Origin: Streptococcus mitis subsp. hohhotensis
Lineage (GTDB): Bacteria > Bacillota > Bacilli > Lactobacillales > Streptococcaceae
Assembly: GCF_000722775.1 (NCBI RefSeq)
Contig: NZ_JPFZ01000010.1
Coordinates: forward strand, 1 to 64,000
Direction of reading: 5' to 3'
Length of the DNA: 64,000 bases
The notes below the pieces were generated by a model. The model was not told where the DNA came from. It worked only from the letters and a program-made list of their open reading frames with translations, and searched no databases. Of this stretch, positions 46,659 through 56,217 are shown one piece after another. Numbering within the stretch: the first letter of the stretch is position 1; each line of letters opens with the position of its first letter. The translations under genes and the position numbers were made by a program.

Positions 46659-47084
46659 TTAGTCAACAACAGTGAATCCCATAGAACGAGCAGTACCTTC
46701 GATCATACGCATTGCAGACTCTACGTTTGCTGCGTTCAAATCTGGCATCTTAGTTTCTGCAATTTCTTGTACTTGTGCACGAGTAACTGTAGCAACTTTA
46801 GTTTTGTTAGGTGTACCTGATCCTTTTTCAACACCTGCAGCTTTTTTCAAAAGAACAGCAGCTGGTGGTGTTTTAGTGATGAAAGTAAATGATTTATCTT
46901 CGTAAACTGAGATAACAACTGGAATGATCATACCAGCTTGGTCAGCTGTACGAGCGTTGAACTCTTTTGTGAATCCCATGATGTTGATACCAGCTTGACC
47001 AAGAGCAGGTCCAACCGGTGGAGCTGGTGTAGCTTTACCAGCAGGGATTTGCAATTTTACAAGTTTTTCGACTTTTTTAGCCAT
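46659..47084 (-). CDS. rplK: 50S ribosomal protein L11
   Basis: 141 residues; [21 protein letters not shown] near the N-terminus is diagnostic (residues about 14-34). Binds the GTPase centre of 23S rRNA and is needed for the stringent response. First gene of the rplK-rplA operon, ribosome site AAAGGAGG. Confidence 0.98.
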   Translation of the reverse strand: MAKKVEKLVKLQIPAGKATPAPPVGPALGQAGINIMGFTKEFNARTADQAGMIIPVVISVYEDKSFTFITKTPPAAVLLKKAAGVEKGSGTPNKTKVATVTRAQVQEIAETKMPDLNAANVESAMRMIEGTARSMGFTVVD

Positions 47085-47098
47085 TTTTAAATCCTCCT

Positions 47099-47190
47099 TT
47101 GTGGTTTTGGCGGTAATTAAAGATTTTTACCTCCCACAAGTATGCTTTTCACATACCCATCTATTATACACTATTTATCTGAAATTGCAA
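47099..47190 (-). promoter_or_regulatory. rplK-rplA promoter and structured leader
   Basis: Minus strand TTGCAA (47190-47185) and TATAAT (47168-47163), spacer 16. The leader then has TTGTGG/CCACAA closing an inner GGTAA/TTACC helix (47139-47099), similar in its GTGGGAG side to the hairpin before rplA. Possible L1 operator (inference). Confidence 0.6.
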
Positions 47191-47208
47191 GAGAAAAGTT
47201 TATTTTTT

Positions 47209-47360
47209 ATACTCAATGAAAATCAAAGAGCAAACTAGGAAGCTAGCCGCAGGTTGCTCAAAGCACTGCTTTGAGGTTGTAGATAAGACTGACGAAGTCA
47301 GTTACATATATCTACGGTAAGGAGACGCTGACGTGGTTTGAAGAGATTTTCGAAGAGTAT
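47209..47360 (-). repeat. BOX element (A-B-C) abutting the ldcB stop codon
   Basis: Read on the minus strand: boxA from ATACTCTTCG, one boxB with TGACTTCGTCAGT and CTCAAAGCAGTGCTTTGAG, then boxC. The boxA end joins the ldcB TAA (47362-47360) as TAATACTC. Confidence 0.93.
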
Positions 47361-48076
47361 TAATCGACGTAATCTCCGCCTTCAAAGCCGTAGTATTCTT
47401 CCAAACTGAGACCACTCTCAGCAATTTCTTTAGCTTCTTTTCCGACATAACGAAGGTGCCATTCCTCAGCCATATAGCCTGTTTCCTTTTCCTTGCCTTT
47501 GAGATAACGGACAACAAAGCCATAATCAGCAGCATGGTCTAAGAGCCATTGGGCTGCTTTTTCTTCTGTTACCAAATCACCATCAGTCCCAATCACATCA
47601 AAGGCCAAGCCTGTCTGGTGTTCGCTATAACCAGGTCGAGCAGAATAACGGTCGGCAGCTTCTTTCCCATCTTGATTGACATAATCTTGATAGAGCTTGG
47701 TCTGAGTTTCATAACTTCTAAAGCCACTGTAATGGTCACTGATTGGGAACCCTGCCTCTTGCATGGCTTTGATGAGTTTGACCAACTCTGCCTTAGCTGT
47801 TGGATTTTCCCCTGGATTATAGTCTTTAGACAACGGATAGTGTTTGTTGGCTACGATGATTTCATCGTATTTCCCTTGGATGCTATAGTAGTCTCCTTTG
47901 TTAGCCACTTCTGCTTTTTTCTGGGCAGCTCCTTGAGATTTACTATCGACTGTTCCATCAGCTTTGGCTGTTTGTTCTGTCTTAGCTGCGCCATCTTCAT
48001 TTTTTGCTTTTTCTTGTGAACAAGCTGCTAGACTCAAGGCTAGCAAGGCTGTCAAGACTAGGTATCTTTTTTTCAT
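47360..48076 (-). CDS. ldcB: L,D-carboxypeptidase LdcB (DacB), lipoprotein
   Basis: 238 residues. Lipobox LAAC (C19) after a 15-residue hydrophobic signal; VanY (M15B) domain with zinc ligands in SEHQTGLAFD (about 152-161) and EWHLRY. Trims the terminal D-Ala of tetrapeptide stems after DacA. Starts two bases past the HIT gene. Lipid-anchored at the outer face of the membrane. Confidence 0.93.
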   Translation of the reverse strand: MKKRYLVLTALLALSLAACSQEKAKNEDGAAKTEQTAKADGTVDSKSQGAAQKKAEVANKGDYYSIQGKYDEIIVANKHYPLSKDYNPGENPTAKAELVKLIKAMQEAGFPISDHYSGFRSYETQTKLYQDYVNQDGKEAADRYSARPGYSEHQTGLAFDVIGTDGDLVTEEKAAQWLLDHAADYGFVVRYLKGKEKETGYMAEEWHLRYVGKEAKEIAESGLSLEEYYGFEGGDYVD

Positions 48077-48078
48077 CT

Positions 48079-48549
48079 TTACTCCTTTATTTCTAATAGT
48101 TTATCTACTTCTGATGATAAACATTCGACTAATCTTTTAATCTCATCAGGTTTTGATTGGCAGATTTCTGCTGTCATTTCTTCAAAGGGAACCCACCATA
48201 CTGGACCACGTCCATTGAGACCATAACCATTCATATCACCTCTTCGTCTAGGAAACAGATGCCAGTGGAGATGGGCATCGCCATTTCCTAGCAGTTCGAT
48301 ATTCATTTTCTCAGCAGCAAAGGCCTTGGCAACTGCCTCTTGGACTAGACTCATTTCTTCGAGAAAACGGAGTCTTGTCTCCTTTTTCAAATGGTGCAAT
48401 TCGGTGACGTGTTCCTTGGCTAGAAAGAGACTATAGCCTTCAAAATACTGGTGGTCTCCAATCACAAGATAGCCTGTTTCCAACTCTTTGACAAAATAGG
48501 GATTTTCTCCCTTCTTGATGAGCTCAATTCTCTGGCAAATCAGGCACAT
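48079..48549 (-). CDS. HIT family hydrolase
   Basis: 156 residues. Histidine triad HLHWHLFPR (about 93-101) and an N-terminal CLIC motif. Nucleotide phosphate hydrolase or transferase of unknown substrate. One base separates it from pepA; pepA-HIT-ldcB form one operon. Confidence 0.88.
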   Translation of the reverse strand: MCLICQRIELIKKGENPYFVKELETGYLVIGDHQYFEGYSLFLAKEHVTELHHLKKETRLRFLEEMSLVQEAVAKAFAAEKMNIELLGNGDAHLHWHLFPRRRGDMNGYGLNGRGPVWWVPFEEMTAEICQSKPDEIKRLVECLSSEVDKLLEIKE

Positions 48550-48550
48550 A

Positions 48551-49588
48551 TTAGTCTACCAATACGCTCTTAAGGTAAGCATCAACCATACGCTCCGTTG
48601 CGACAACTGAGTCAATATGGGTACGCTCATAAGAATGACTAGACTCAATACCAGCACCGAGAAGGGCGTGTTTAACCTCTGCCCCTGCGGACATGGCTGC
48701 TGAAGCGTCCGAACCATAAAATGGATAGATGTCCAGCTTAAATGGTATATCTTGCTCTTTCGCCAAGGCAACCAAATGTTGACGGAAGTCATAGTGATAA
48801 GGACCTGAAGCATCCTTGACACAGATGGACACTGTGTACTCATCTGTTTGCTGATCATCCCCCATAGCTCCCATATCCACAGCCAGATATTCGACTACTT
48901 GAGCAGGGATATTAGAGTTAGCACCGTGGCCTACTTCTTCAAAAACTGAAAAAGCAAAATGGGTTGTTACTGGCAATTCAATCTTCTCTTCCTTATAAAT
49001 ACGAAGTAGGTTAAGCAAAATCGCTGCACTGACCTTATCGTCCAAATGACGAGACTTGATAAAACCGGTCTCTGTCACGACAGTTCGTGGATCAAAGCTG
49101 ATAAAATCACCGACTTCAATCCCCAAGGCACGAGTTTCTTTTTCATTAGTTACTTTTACGTCCAAACGCACTTCCATATTGTCTTGCGTGCGTTCTGCAG
49201 TTCCTGCATCCTTGTAAACATGGCAAGAAGTTTGGTGGATGAGGATGGTTCCTGATACTTTTTGACCTGTACTAGCCACATGAACGGTACAGTTTTCTCC
49301 TTCAATCATGTTCCAAGGAAAGCCACCGATACGGTCCAATTTGAGACGGCCGTCTGGTTTAACAGCACGGACAATAGCACCGAGCGTATCTACATGGGCA
49401 GTCACATAGCGTTGCTCTTCATCATTTTGACCTTTAATGGTCACATTGACACCGCCCTTGGCTGTGCGAACCGGCTGGTAACCAAAATCTTCCAAAGTAT
49501 TGACTAAATAGTTCGAAATCTCCCGAGTGAAGCCTGTTGGCGATGCAATAGCTGTTAGTTCTTTGATATATTCTACTGTTTGATTCAT
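48551..49588 (-). CDS. pepA: M42 family glutamyl aminopeptidase
   Basis: 345 residues. Metal ligands in TAHVDTLGA (about 63-71), LDDKVSAAI (about 172-180), FEEVGHGAN (about 202-210) and the terminal SHSYERTH. Releases N-terminal Glu/Asp from peptides in the cytoplasm. Confidence 0.92.
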   Translation of the reverse strand: MNQTVEYIKELTAIASPTGFTREISNYLVNTLEDFGYQPVRTAKGGVNVTIKGQNDEEQRYVTAHVDTLGAIVRAVKPDGRLKLDRIGGFPWNMIEGENCTVHVASTGQKVSGTILIHQTSCHVYKDAGTAERTQDNMEVRLDVKVTNEKETRALGIEVGDFISFDPRTVVTETGFIKSRHLDDKVSAAILLNLLRIYKEEKIELPVTTHFAFSVFEEVGHGANSNIPAQVVEYLAVDMGAMGDDQQTDEYTVSICVKDASGPYHYDFRQHLVALAKEQDIPFKLDIYPFYGSDASAAMSAGAEVKHALLGAGIESSHSYERTHIDSVVATERMVDAYLKSVLVD

Positions 49589-49641
49589 TTATTTACCTCT
49601 TTTGCTACCTATTATAACACATTTATCATCGGATAAAAAAG

Positions 49642-49679
49642 AAAATCACTCCTGTAGACTTAGCTACAAAAGTGATTTT
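49642..49679 (-). terminator. Terminator of brnQ
   Basis: AAAATCACT pairs with AGTGATTTT across about 20 bases containing a second small pairing (TGTAG/CTACA). Lies five bases past the brnQ stop. Confidence 0.8.
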
Positions 49680-49684
49680 AATGA

Positions 49685-51010
49685 TTATTCCATTTCAAAA
49701 ACATCGCTTTCTTGCTTGTTTGGTAAAACCAATGAGATCAAGATTCCGACAACAGCTGGTACTAACCATGGGAGAGATGCCTTGGCAAAAGGAAGAGCGT
49801 TGACAAGGTTTGCAAGAAACTCAACCTTAAACGAGCTTCCTAGTACGCTTGCAATGGCAATGGCTGTAACAACAGCAATTGTCAACTGCATACCTGGTTT
49901 TGAAAGAGCCACAAATTTGTTAACAATGACAATCATAACGATAGCAATCGTGATTGGGTACAAGATAACCAATACTGGAATGGAGTACTTGATAATCGCA
50001 TCAAGACCCAAATTGGCAATGGCAAATCCAATCAAGGTAAAGGCTGTCGCATAAACCTTGTAGCTGATTTGTGGGAAACGCTCATTAAAGAACTCAGCTG
50101 TTGACACAATCAGACCAACTGTTGTTGTGAAGCAGGTTACAGTAACCATGGCTGCGAGGAAGAGTTGAGCTGTTGAACCAAAGATTTCTTGAGTCGCTTG
50201 TGATAAGATGTATACACCTGGTGTTCCACCCTTCATCGCTTCAGCTGGCACTGGGAAATGATTTCCAAGGAAACCTAAACCGATATAAAGGGCGCTGAAA
50301 GCAAGGGCAACAACGATACCAACAACCCAAATGGTTGAAATGTATTCTTTCTTACTTGAAAATCCAAGTTGTTTCAAGGTTTGAACTGCGATTACACTAA
50401 AGGCAACTGAGGCAAGGGCATCCAAGGTATTATAACCTTCTAGGAAACCTGTACCAAAGGCAGAAGCCTGATAAGCAGCTGACGCAGCTTGAGGACTTGT
50501 CCCACCATATTTGATAGCTCCTAGCACAACCAAGATAACAATCAAAATCGCAAAGACTGGTGTTAAAATACGGCCGATACGGTCTAAGATTTTTGATGGA
50601 TTAAGCGAAATTAAATAGGCTGCCGCAAAATACAGAACCGTAAAGACAATCAAACCAAGACCTTTATTTGCATTCGACAAAAGGGGGCTAATCCCTACTT
50701 CGTAAGCTGTTGTAGCTGTACGTGGGATGGCAAAGAATGGGCCGATTGACAAGTAAAGAACTGAGAGGTAAAGAGTCGCAAACCAAGGCGCTATCTTTGT
50801 TGAAATCTCGTAGATATATCCTTTAGGATTGAGCGTTCCAATAATAAGGGTCAAGACTGCGATACCGACGCCTGAAAAGACAAAACCTGCGATGGCAGGA
50901 AGAAAATGTTCTCCAGATAAAGCACCTAGAGAAGGCGGAAAAATCAAGTTTCCCGCACCAAAAAATATTCCAAACAGGAGCAAACCTGTTAGGGCACCTT
51001 TTTTAGCCAT
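49685..51010 (-). CDS. brnQ: Branched-chain amino acid transporter BrnQ (LIVCS family)
   Basis: Start set at ATG 51010 (441 residues) because AAGGAG lies 7 bases upstream and the ATG five codons earlier overlaps that site. Twelve hydrophobic segments; starts KGALTGLLLFGIFFGAGNLI, the family mark. Sodium-coupled uptake of Leu, Ile and Val. Confidence 0.93.
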   Translation of the reverse strand: MAKKGALTGLLLFGIFFGAGNLIFPPSLGALSGEHFLPAIAGFVFSGVGIAVLTLIIGTLNPKGYIYEISTKIAPWFATLYLSVLYLSIGPFFAIPRTATTAYEVGISPLLSNANKGLGLIVFTVLYFAAAYLISLNPSKILDRIGRILTPVFAILIVILVVLGAIKYGGTSPQAASAAYQASAFGTGFLEGYNTLDALASVAFSVIAVQTLKQLGFSSKKEYISTIWVVGIVVALAFSALYIGLGFLGNHFPVPAEAMKGGTPGVYILSQATQEIFGSTAQLFLAAMVTVTCFTTTVGLIVSTAEFFNERFPQISYKVYATAFTLIGFAIANLGLDAIIKYSIPVLVILYPITIAIVMIVIVNKFVALSKPGMQLTIAVVTAIAIASVLGSSFKVEFLANLVNALPFAKASLPWLVPAVVGILISLVLPNKQESDVFEME

Positions 51011-51182
51011 GAAAATCTCCTTCATATTTATAAAATACTGACCTAGTATATCATGAATAGGAGTATGAAAAAAGCTTCACGAAGTAAATATTGAATGTTT
51101 TCAAGATTCTTAAAAATGAGAATTGTCTAAAAATAAGATCCCCTACCCAGTCCACGCCAAGTAGGAGAAAATTCTAATGTTT

Positions 51183-51286
51183 ATACTCTTCGAAAATCTC
51201 TTCAAACCACGTCAGCTTCACCTTGCCGTACTCAAGTACAGCCTGCGGCTAGCTTCCTAGTTTGCTCTTTGATTTTCATTGAGTAT
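51183..51286 (+). repeat. BOX element (A-C) abutting the rhodanese stop codon at its boxC end
   Basis: ATACTCTTCG to CATTGAGTAT on the plus strand. Here it is the boxC end that joins the minus-strand stop codon (TAATACTCAATG on that strand). Confidence 0.93.
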
Positions 51287-51573
51287 TAAAGTTCTTCAAA
51301 GGACATCATGCCACCTTGTACATTGATAACCTCATAACCTTGTTCAGATAAGAATTGGCAAGCACGCGCCGATCTCATTCCAGATTTACAAATAACATAA
51401 TGTAACTGGTCCTTATCCAACTGATCATAGATATCGGCTAATTGACTCAGAGGAAGATTCTGAGCACCTTCTAAATGAAGAGCTTCAAACTCATCCACTT
51501 CTCTCACGTCCACTAAAGAAAGTTGGTCGTTTTGGTAAAGCTGGTAAAATGCGTCAAAGGCTATTTCTTTCAT
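51286..51573 (-). CDS. Single-domain rhodanese-like protein
   Basis: 95 residues; CH2A-like LVDVREVDEFEALHLEGAQN and active-site loop CKSGMRS with the catalytic cysteine. Possible sulfur carrier or thiosulfate sulfurtransferase. Overlaps the UDG-family gene by four bases. Confidence 0.88.
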   Translation of the reverse strand: MKEIAFDAFYQLYQNDQLSLVDVREVDEFEALHLEGAQNLPLSQLADIYDQLDKDQLHYVICKSGMRSARACQFLSEQGYEVINVQGGMMSFEEL

Positions 51574-52160
51574 TCTTTTTCTCCTAAAATAGTTTTAATT
51601 CTTTCTTTCAAATCCGGCACCACTTCTGACTCAAACCAAGGATTTTTAGCCATCCAGATTTGATTTCGCGGCGAGGGGTGAACTAGTGGAAAATAGGTTG
51701 GCAAGTAGTTCTGGTAATGTTTTACCCTTTCTGTCACCTTGCCACTGATTTTCTCCTTTAAATAGTAGGCTTGGGCATACTGGCCAATCAAGAGGGTCAA
51801 TTGGATGTCTGGTAATTCTTGCAAGAGCTGAGGATGCCATTTTTCCGCAAACCCAGTTCTCGGTGGCAGGTCACCTGACTTACCATGCCCTGGAAAGTAG
51901 AAATCCATAGGCAAAACAGCAAAATAACCTGAATTGTAAAAGGTATCTTCATCCACACCTAGCCAATCCCGCAAGCGATCGCCACTTTTATCCTTCCAGT
52001 AAAGGCCTGCCTCTTGGGTTTTAAGTCCAGGTGCCTGACCGATGATATTGATGCGAGCAGTCTTTGGCGCTGCAAAGAGAGGCTCGATGCCACGCTTTGT
52101 ATAGGTAGCATTCTGAGGATCTGCCATAATAGCCTGCTTGATTCTTTCAATTTGAGACAT
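51570..52160 (-). CDS. Uracil-DNA glycosylase family protein
   Basis: 196 residues; N-terminal IIGQAPGLKTQEAG (water-activating loop position, about 39-52) and C-terminal FPLVHPSPRNQIW (about 157-169) fit the UDG superfamily (TDG/family 4-like side). It is distinct from the classical Ung. Likely base-excision repair; substrate range unknown. Confidence 0.82.
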   Translation of the reverse strand: MSQIERIKQAIMADPQNATYTKRGIEPLFAAPKTARINIIGQAPGLKTQEAGLYWKDKSGDRLRDWLGVDEDTFYNSGYFAVLPMDFYFPGHGKSGDLPPRTGFAEKWHPQLLQELPDIQLTLLIGQYAQAYYLKEKISGKVTERVKHYQNYLPTYFPLVHPSPRNQIWMAKNPWFESEVVPDLKERIKTILGEKE

Positions 52161-52213
52161 CTACTTTCCCTCCAAAAAGAAGTCTAAGCATACAATCTCA
52201 GACTTCTATATCA

Positions 52214-53614
52214 TTATTTGATCAATTCGTAAATAGCTTCGGCATAGATTGCTGCTGCACGGAAGAGATCATCCAAGGCGATAAATTCATTTGCTTGGTG
52301 CATGGTGTCAATTGAGTCTGGGAACATGGCACCGTAGGCAACCCCACGCTCCAGCAAACGACCAAAGGTACCACCACCAATAACTTGCTCATGACCTTTA
52401 AGACCAGTTTGTTTTTCATAAACATTCAACAAGGTTTGCACAAGTGGATCTTCCATTGGCACATAGTGAGGGGTATGACCGTGCTCAGAAAGGCTAACAG
52501 AAGCAACTGGCAAGTTTTCAAGGATTGACTTGATTTGTTCTGGACTTGTTCCTTTTGGATAGCGGATATTAAGGGCAATGGTATTATCAGCACTTGTTTC
52601 ATTAAATCGGAAGACGCCTGCATTCATAGAAAGAGCACCCATCTTTTCATCCACATGGGCAATCTTGAGATTTTCACCCTCATGGTCGTTCAAAAGAATT
52701 TTACCAGCGATGTCAAGGTAGTCTTTGGCTGGACCAGCAAAGTCAAACTGGCTAAGGAAGAGGGCTAGGTAAGTCGCACCATTGACACCTGAAGCAGGCA
52801 TAGCACCGTGGGCTGATTTACCAATGATGGTCACCTTGTATTGGCCAGCTTCTTCTTGGAGTTCTCCTCTAAGTTTGTGTTCTGCAACAAAGGCATCTAG
52901 TTTAGCTTGCAAGTCAGCCAAACCACCTGAAACGACAGCTGTTGCTGATTCTGGTACCATGTTTTCACGCAAACCACCTGTGAAGCTGTGAAGACGAGCT
53001 GCACCTGCATTCTCACCTGCAAAGTGAAGGTATTCCGTGATATTTCCTTTTTCACCATTGATGATAGGGAACTCAGCGTCTGGAGAGAAACCAAAGTCTG
53101 GCTTGGCAAGTCCTACGTGCTCGAAGTAGTAGTCCATGTCTGCCCAGCCTGATTCTTCATCAGTTCCGACGATGAAGCGAACTTTCTTAGAAGTTGGAAG
53201 GCCCAACTCTTTGATGATTTTCAAACCATAGTAACAAGCTGTTGTAGGACCCTTGTCGTCCGAAGCCCCACGCGCATAAAGGCGACCATCTTTGATAGTT
53301 GGTGTGTAAGGGTCTGTGTCCCAACCGCTACCAGCTGGCACCACGTCCATGTGGGCAAAGATTCCGAGAACTTCTTCTCCATCACCAAACTCAAAATGTC
53401 CTGCGTAGTTGTCAACATTTTTAGTTGGGTAGCCATCGCGGTCTGCGATTTCAAGGAATTTTTCCAAGGCTTTTACTGGACCAGGCCCAAATGGATGCTC
53501 AGCATCAACCTTGCTATCATCACGTTCTGAGTTAATTTCCAAAAGGCTAAACAAGTCAGCCAAGAGGTCTTCTTTGCGTTTTTCTACTTCTGCTGTAAAA
53601 TCAATTGTTGTCAT
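52214..53614 (-). CDS. pepV: Dipeptidase PepV (M20 family)
   Basis: Start set at ATG 53614 (466 residues, MTTIDFTAEVEK). Metal ligands in FAHMDVVPAG, ARGASDDKGP and VGTDEESGW; C-terminal GGGTFGRL. Cleaves dipeptides with broad range in the cytoplasm. An upstream in-frame ATG lies in the nitroreductase 3' region and lacks support. Confidence 0.93.
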   Translation of the reverse strand: MTTIDFTAEVEKRKEDLLADLFSLLEINSERDDSKVDAEHPFGPGPVKALEKFLEIADRDGYPTKNVDNYAGHFEFGDGEEVLGIFAHMDVVPAGSGWDTDPYTPTIKDGRLYARGASDDKGPTTACYYGLKIIKELGLPTSKKVRFIVGTDEESGWADMDYYFEHVGLAKPDFGFSPDAEFPIINGEKGNITEYLHFAGENAGAARLHSFTGGLRENMVPESATAVVSGGLADLQAKLDAFVAEHKLRGELQEEAGQYKVTIIGKSAHGAMPASGVNGATYLALFLSQFDFAGPAKDYLDIAGKILLNDHEGENLKIAHVDEKMGALSMNAGVFRFNETSADNTIALNIRYPKGTSPEQIKSILENLPVASVSLSEHGHTPHYVPMEDPLVQTLLNVYEKQTGLKGHEQVIGGGTFGRLLERGVAYGAMFPDSIDTMHQANEFIALDDLFRAAAIYAEAIYELIK

Positions 53615-53627
53615 TTTTTTCTTCTTT

Positions 53628-54233
53628 CTATCTTTTCTCGATGATTTCATCTACTGGCAAGCGGTAACTTGGTTCCAATTTTTCGTCTGTGTATCCCACT
53701 GTAATCAAGAGTTCTGGGCGGAAGCGGTCTTCGATATCCAAAACTTCATTGACTTTTGATTTGTCAAAACCAAGAATCAGATTTGATCCGATTCCCTGAT
53801 CTGTAAGAGCCAAAACCAAATTCATAGCAACCAAACCTGCATTGAGGGCTAGATAGTCGCTGACTTGTTGTTCATTGTAACGGGCAAATTCAGCAGGCAA
53901 ATTCTTCATAAAATATTGAAGTTGCTCTTCAGAAAAGTTATTAGCACCACCAACACGAGCAATCTTACGAGCACGTTTAGCCAAATCTGTGTCTGTAAAC
54001 AAGGCAATAGTTACAGGCGCTGATGATACCTGTTCAAAGTTTGAACCGTAAGCCAATTTTGCTAGTTCGGCATTTTTCTCACGCACCACTACAAATTTCC
54101 AAGGCTGGCTGTTGTGGGCACTCGGTGCCAAGGTTGCAATTTCGATAGCCGTACGCACATCTTTTGGATCCACTGGCTTATCAGTGAAATGCTTAGTCGC
54201 ATGACGTTTTTTATTTAATTCAAGAAATTTCAT
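53628..54233 (-). CDS. Nitroreductase family FMN enzyme
   Basis: 201 residues; N-terminal KKRHATKHFTDKPVD and APSAHNSQPWKFVVV are the FMN-binding marks. NAD(P)H-dependent reductase, physiological substrate unknown. Lies 13 bases upstream of pepV. Confidence 0.88.
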   Translation of the reverse strand: MKFLELNKKRHATKHFTDKPVDPKDVRTAIEIATLAPSAHNSQPWKFVVVREKNAELAKLAYGSNFEQVSSAPVTIALFTDTDLAKRARKIARVGGANNFSEEQLQYFMKNLPAEFARYNEQQVSDYLALNAGLVAMNLVLALTDQGIGSNLILGFDKSKVNEVLDIEDRFRPELLITVGYTDEKLEPSYRLPVDEIIEKR

Positions 54234-54403
54234 AATCGATTTCCTTTTCTAATTCTACTGCTTCCATTCTACCATAATTTGAAAGAGCTTGCAGGGATTT
54301 TTCATGATTAAGATTTTTTATTACAGCCATAAAAAATATATATTGGTTCATCAAGAAAGTTTCTGATAAACTAGCAAGTACTTTACATTTGAATGGAGAT
54401 ATT

Positions 54404-55204
54404 ATGAAAAAATTTAGCCTTTTACTACTCATCTTCCCATTTTTAGTTGCCTGTGGAAATCAAGCTACACCTAAAGAAACCAGCTCTCAAAAGACAATCG
54501 TCGTTGCTACAGCTGGTGATGTGCCACCATTTGACTACGAAGATAAAGGCAATCTGACAGGCTTCGATATTGAAGTTCTAAAGGCAGTGGATGAAAAACT
54601 CAGCGACTACGAGATTCAATTCCAAAGAACTGCTTGGGAGAGTATCTTCCCAGGACTTGATTCTGGTCACTATCAAGCTGCAGCCAACAACCTGAGTTAC
54701 ACAAAAGAGCGTGCTGAAAAATACCTTTACTCACTTCCAATTTCGAACAACCCCCTCGTCCTCGTCAGCAACAAGAAAAATCCTCTGACTTCACTTGACC
54801 AAATTGCTGGCAAAACAACACAGGAGGATACTGGAACTTCAAACGCTCAATTCATTAATAACTGGAATCAAAAACATACTGATAATCCTGCTACAATTGA
54901 TTTTTCTGGTGAGGATATCGGTAAACGAATCCTAGACCTCTCTAACGGTGAATTTGATTTCCTCATTTTTGACAAGGTATCCGTTCAAAAGATCATCAAG
55001 GACCGTGGCTTAGATCTCTCAGTCGTTGATTTACCTTCTGCCGATAGCCCCAACAACTATATCGTTTTCTCAAGCGACCAGAAAGAGTTTAAAGAGCAAT
55101 TTGATAAAGCACTCAAAGAACTCTACCAAGACGGAACACTCGAAAAACTCAGTAATACCTATCTAGGGGGTTCTTATCTTCCAGATCAATCTCAGTTACA
55201 ATAA
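54404..55204 (+). CDS. Amino-acid ABC transporter substrate-binding lipoprotein
   Basis: Start set at ATG 54404 (266 residues) with GGAGATATT upstream. Lipobox LVAC (C18) after LLLLIFPF. SBP_bac_3 domain (VATAGDVPPFDYEDKGNLTG, FDIEVLKAVDE). No permease or ATPase gene is adjacent, so it must work with a transporter encoded elsewhere or is an orphan. The only plus-strand gene in this half of the window; its TAA stop abuts a BOX element. Confidence 0.9.
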   Translation: MKKFSLLLLIFPFLVACGNQATPKETSSQKTIVVATAGDVPPFDYEDKGNLTGFDIEVLKAVDEKLSDYEIQFQRTAWESIFPGLDSGHYQAAANNLSYTKERAEKYLYSLPISNNPLVLVSNKKNPLTSLDQIAGKTTQEDTGTSNAQFINNWNQKHTDNPATIDFSGEDIGKRILDLSNGEFDFLIFDKVSVQKIIKDRGLDLSVVDLPSADSPNNYIVFSSDQKEFKEQFDKALKELYQDGTLEKLSNTYLGGSYLPDQSQLQ

Positions 55205-55317
55205 TACTCTTCGAAAATCTCTTCAAACCACGTCAGCTCTATCTGCAGCCTCAAAACAGTGTTTTGAGCAGCCTACGTCTAGCTTCCTAGTTTGCTCTTT
55301 GATTTTCATTGAGTATA
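55204..55317 (+). repeat. Degenerate BOX element (truncated A, partial B, C)
   Basis: boxA breaks off after CCACGTCAGC and joins directly to a boxB fragment (CTCAAAACAGTGTTTTGAG) and boxC. It starts at the stop codon of the lipoprotein gene (TAATACTC). Confidence 0.9.
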
Positions 55318-55326
55318 AGATATATT

Positions 55327-55355
55327 AAAAACGATTGGACCAGTCAATCGTTTTT
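55327..55355. terminator. Bidirectional terminator between lipoprotein and phosphoesterase genes
   Basis: AAACGATTG pairs with CAATCGTTT across GACCAGT, with A and T runs, between convergent genes. Confidence 0.85.
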
Positions 55356-55383
55356 AGTTTGCATTGGTTATTTTAGGAAACTT

Positions 55384-56217
55384 TTACAAAAAATCAAAAT
55401 AATCCTTCACATCTTCTACATACCTATGCTTTTCTATTAAGCTGGCTAAGAGTTCCAGATTGTGTCCCTGATAGTTATCTTCACGACGTAATTCTTCATA
55501 CATTTCGATAAAGGGAAGCCCCTTGGACTTGGCCAATTCTAACTCAGTCTCGTAATCATAAGCAACTTTACGAAATTGTATATTGACCAATTCCCCATCT
55601 TCAACCTCTATCACGGCATACTGGGCACGGTGATTTTTTAACGCCTCCCAATTAAAATAGGGCATACCAATCGAACCTGGATTGATGATTTGTTGCCCTT
55701 GACTGCCATAACGAAGCAACTGCTTGTGAACATGACCATAGACTGCCACGTCCGTTTCCTCATCTAGTAGTTGGTCAAATTTCTCTGTATCATTCTCAAC
55801 TAGCAAGTCACCACCATAGTTCTTATTTGGCAAATTATGAGAGATAGAAAAGCACAAGCCGTCAATTTCTTTCTTTTCCAGCAAAGGTAAGCTTCGTAGC
55901 CATACAATCGTTGCAGGATCCATTCGCTCCATCAAAAACTGGGTCATTCGCATTGACTGGATTTCTTGTGGATGTTCCAAACCATATTCACCATCCAAGG
56001 CCTCAAGGACACAATCATCCCAATTACCTCGAACACTGGCTGTGATAGGAATGTCCTTTAGCAGGGCTACCAAGTCATTTGCACCTGGACCAGGAAGAAA
56101 AATATCTCCCAGAAGCCAGTATTCACTGACTCCTTGATTTTTAGCATCTGCAATCACTGCTTCTAAGGCCGTCGCATTGCCATGAATATCTGATAAAATT
56201 GCGATTTTATGGTTCAT
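55384..56217 (-). CDS. Calcineurin-like metallophosphoesterase
   Basis: 277 residues with LSDIHGN (about 8-14), [30 protein letters not shown] and NPGSIG, all ligand blocks of the family. Cytoplasmic phosphodiesterase of unknown substrate. Its start overlaps the uvrC end by 11 bases. Confidence 0.87.
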   Translation of the reverse strand: MNHKIAILSDIHGNATALEAVIADAKNQGVSEYWLLGDIFLPGPGANDLVALLKDIPITASVRGNWDDCVLEALDGEYGLEHPQEIQSMRMTQFLMERMDPATIVWLRSLPLLEKKEIDGLCFSISHNLPNKNYGGDLLVENDTEKFDQLLDEETDVAVYGHVHKQLLRYGSQGQQIINPGSIGMPYFNWEALKNHRAQYAVIEVEDGELVNIQFRKVAYDYETELELAKSKGLPFIEMYEELRREDNYQGHNLELLASLIEKHRYVEDVKDYFDFL

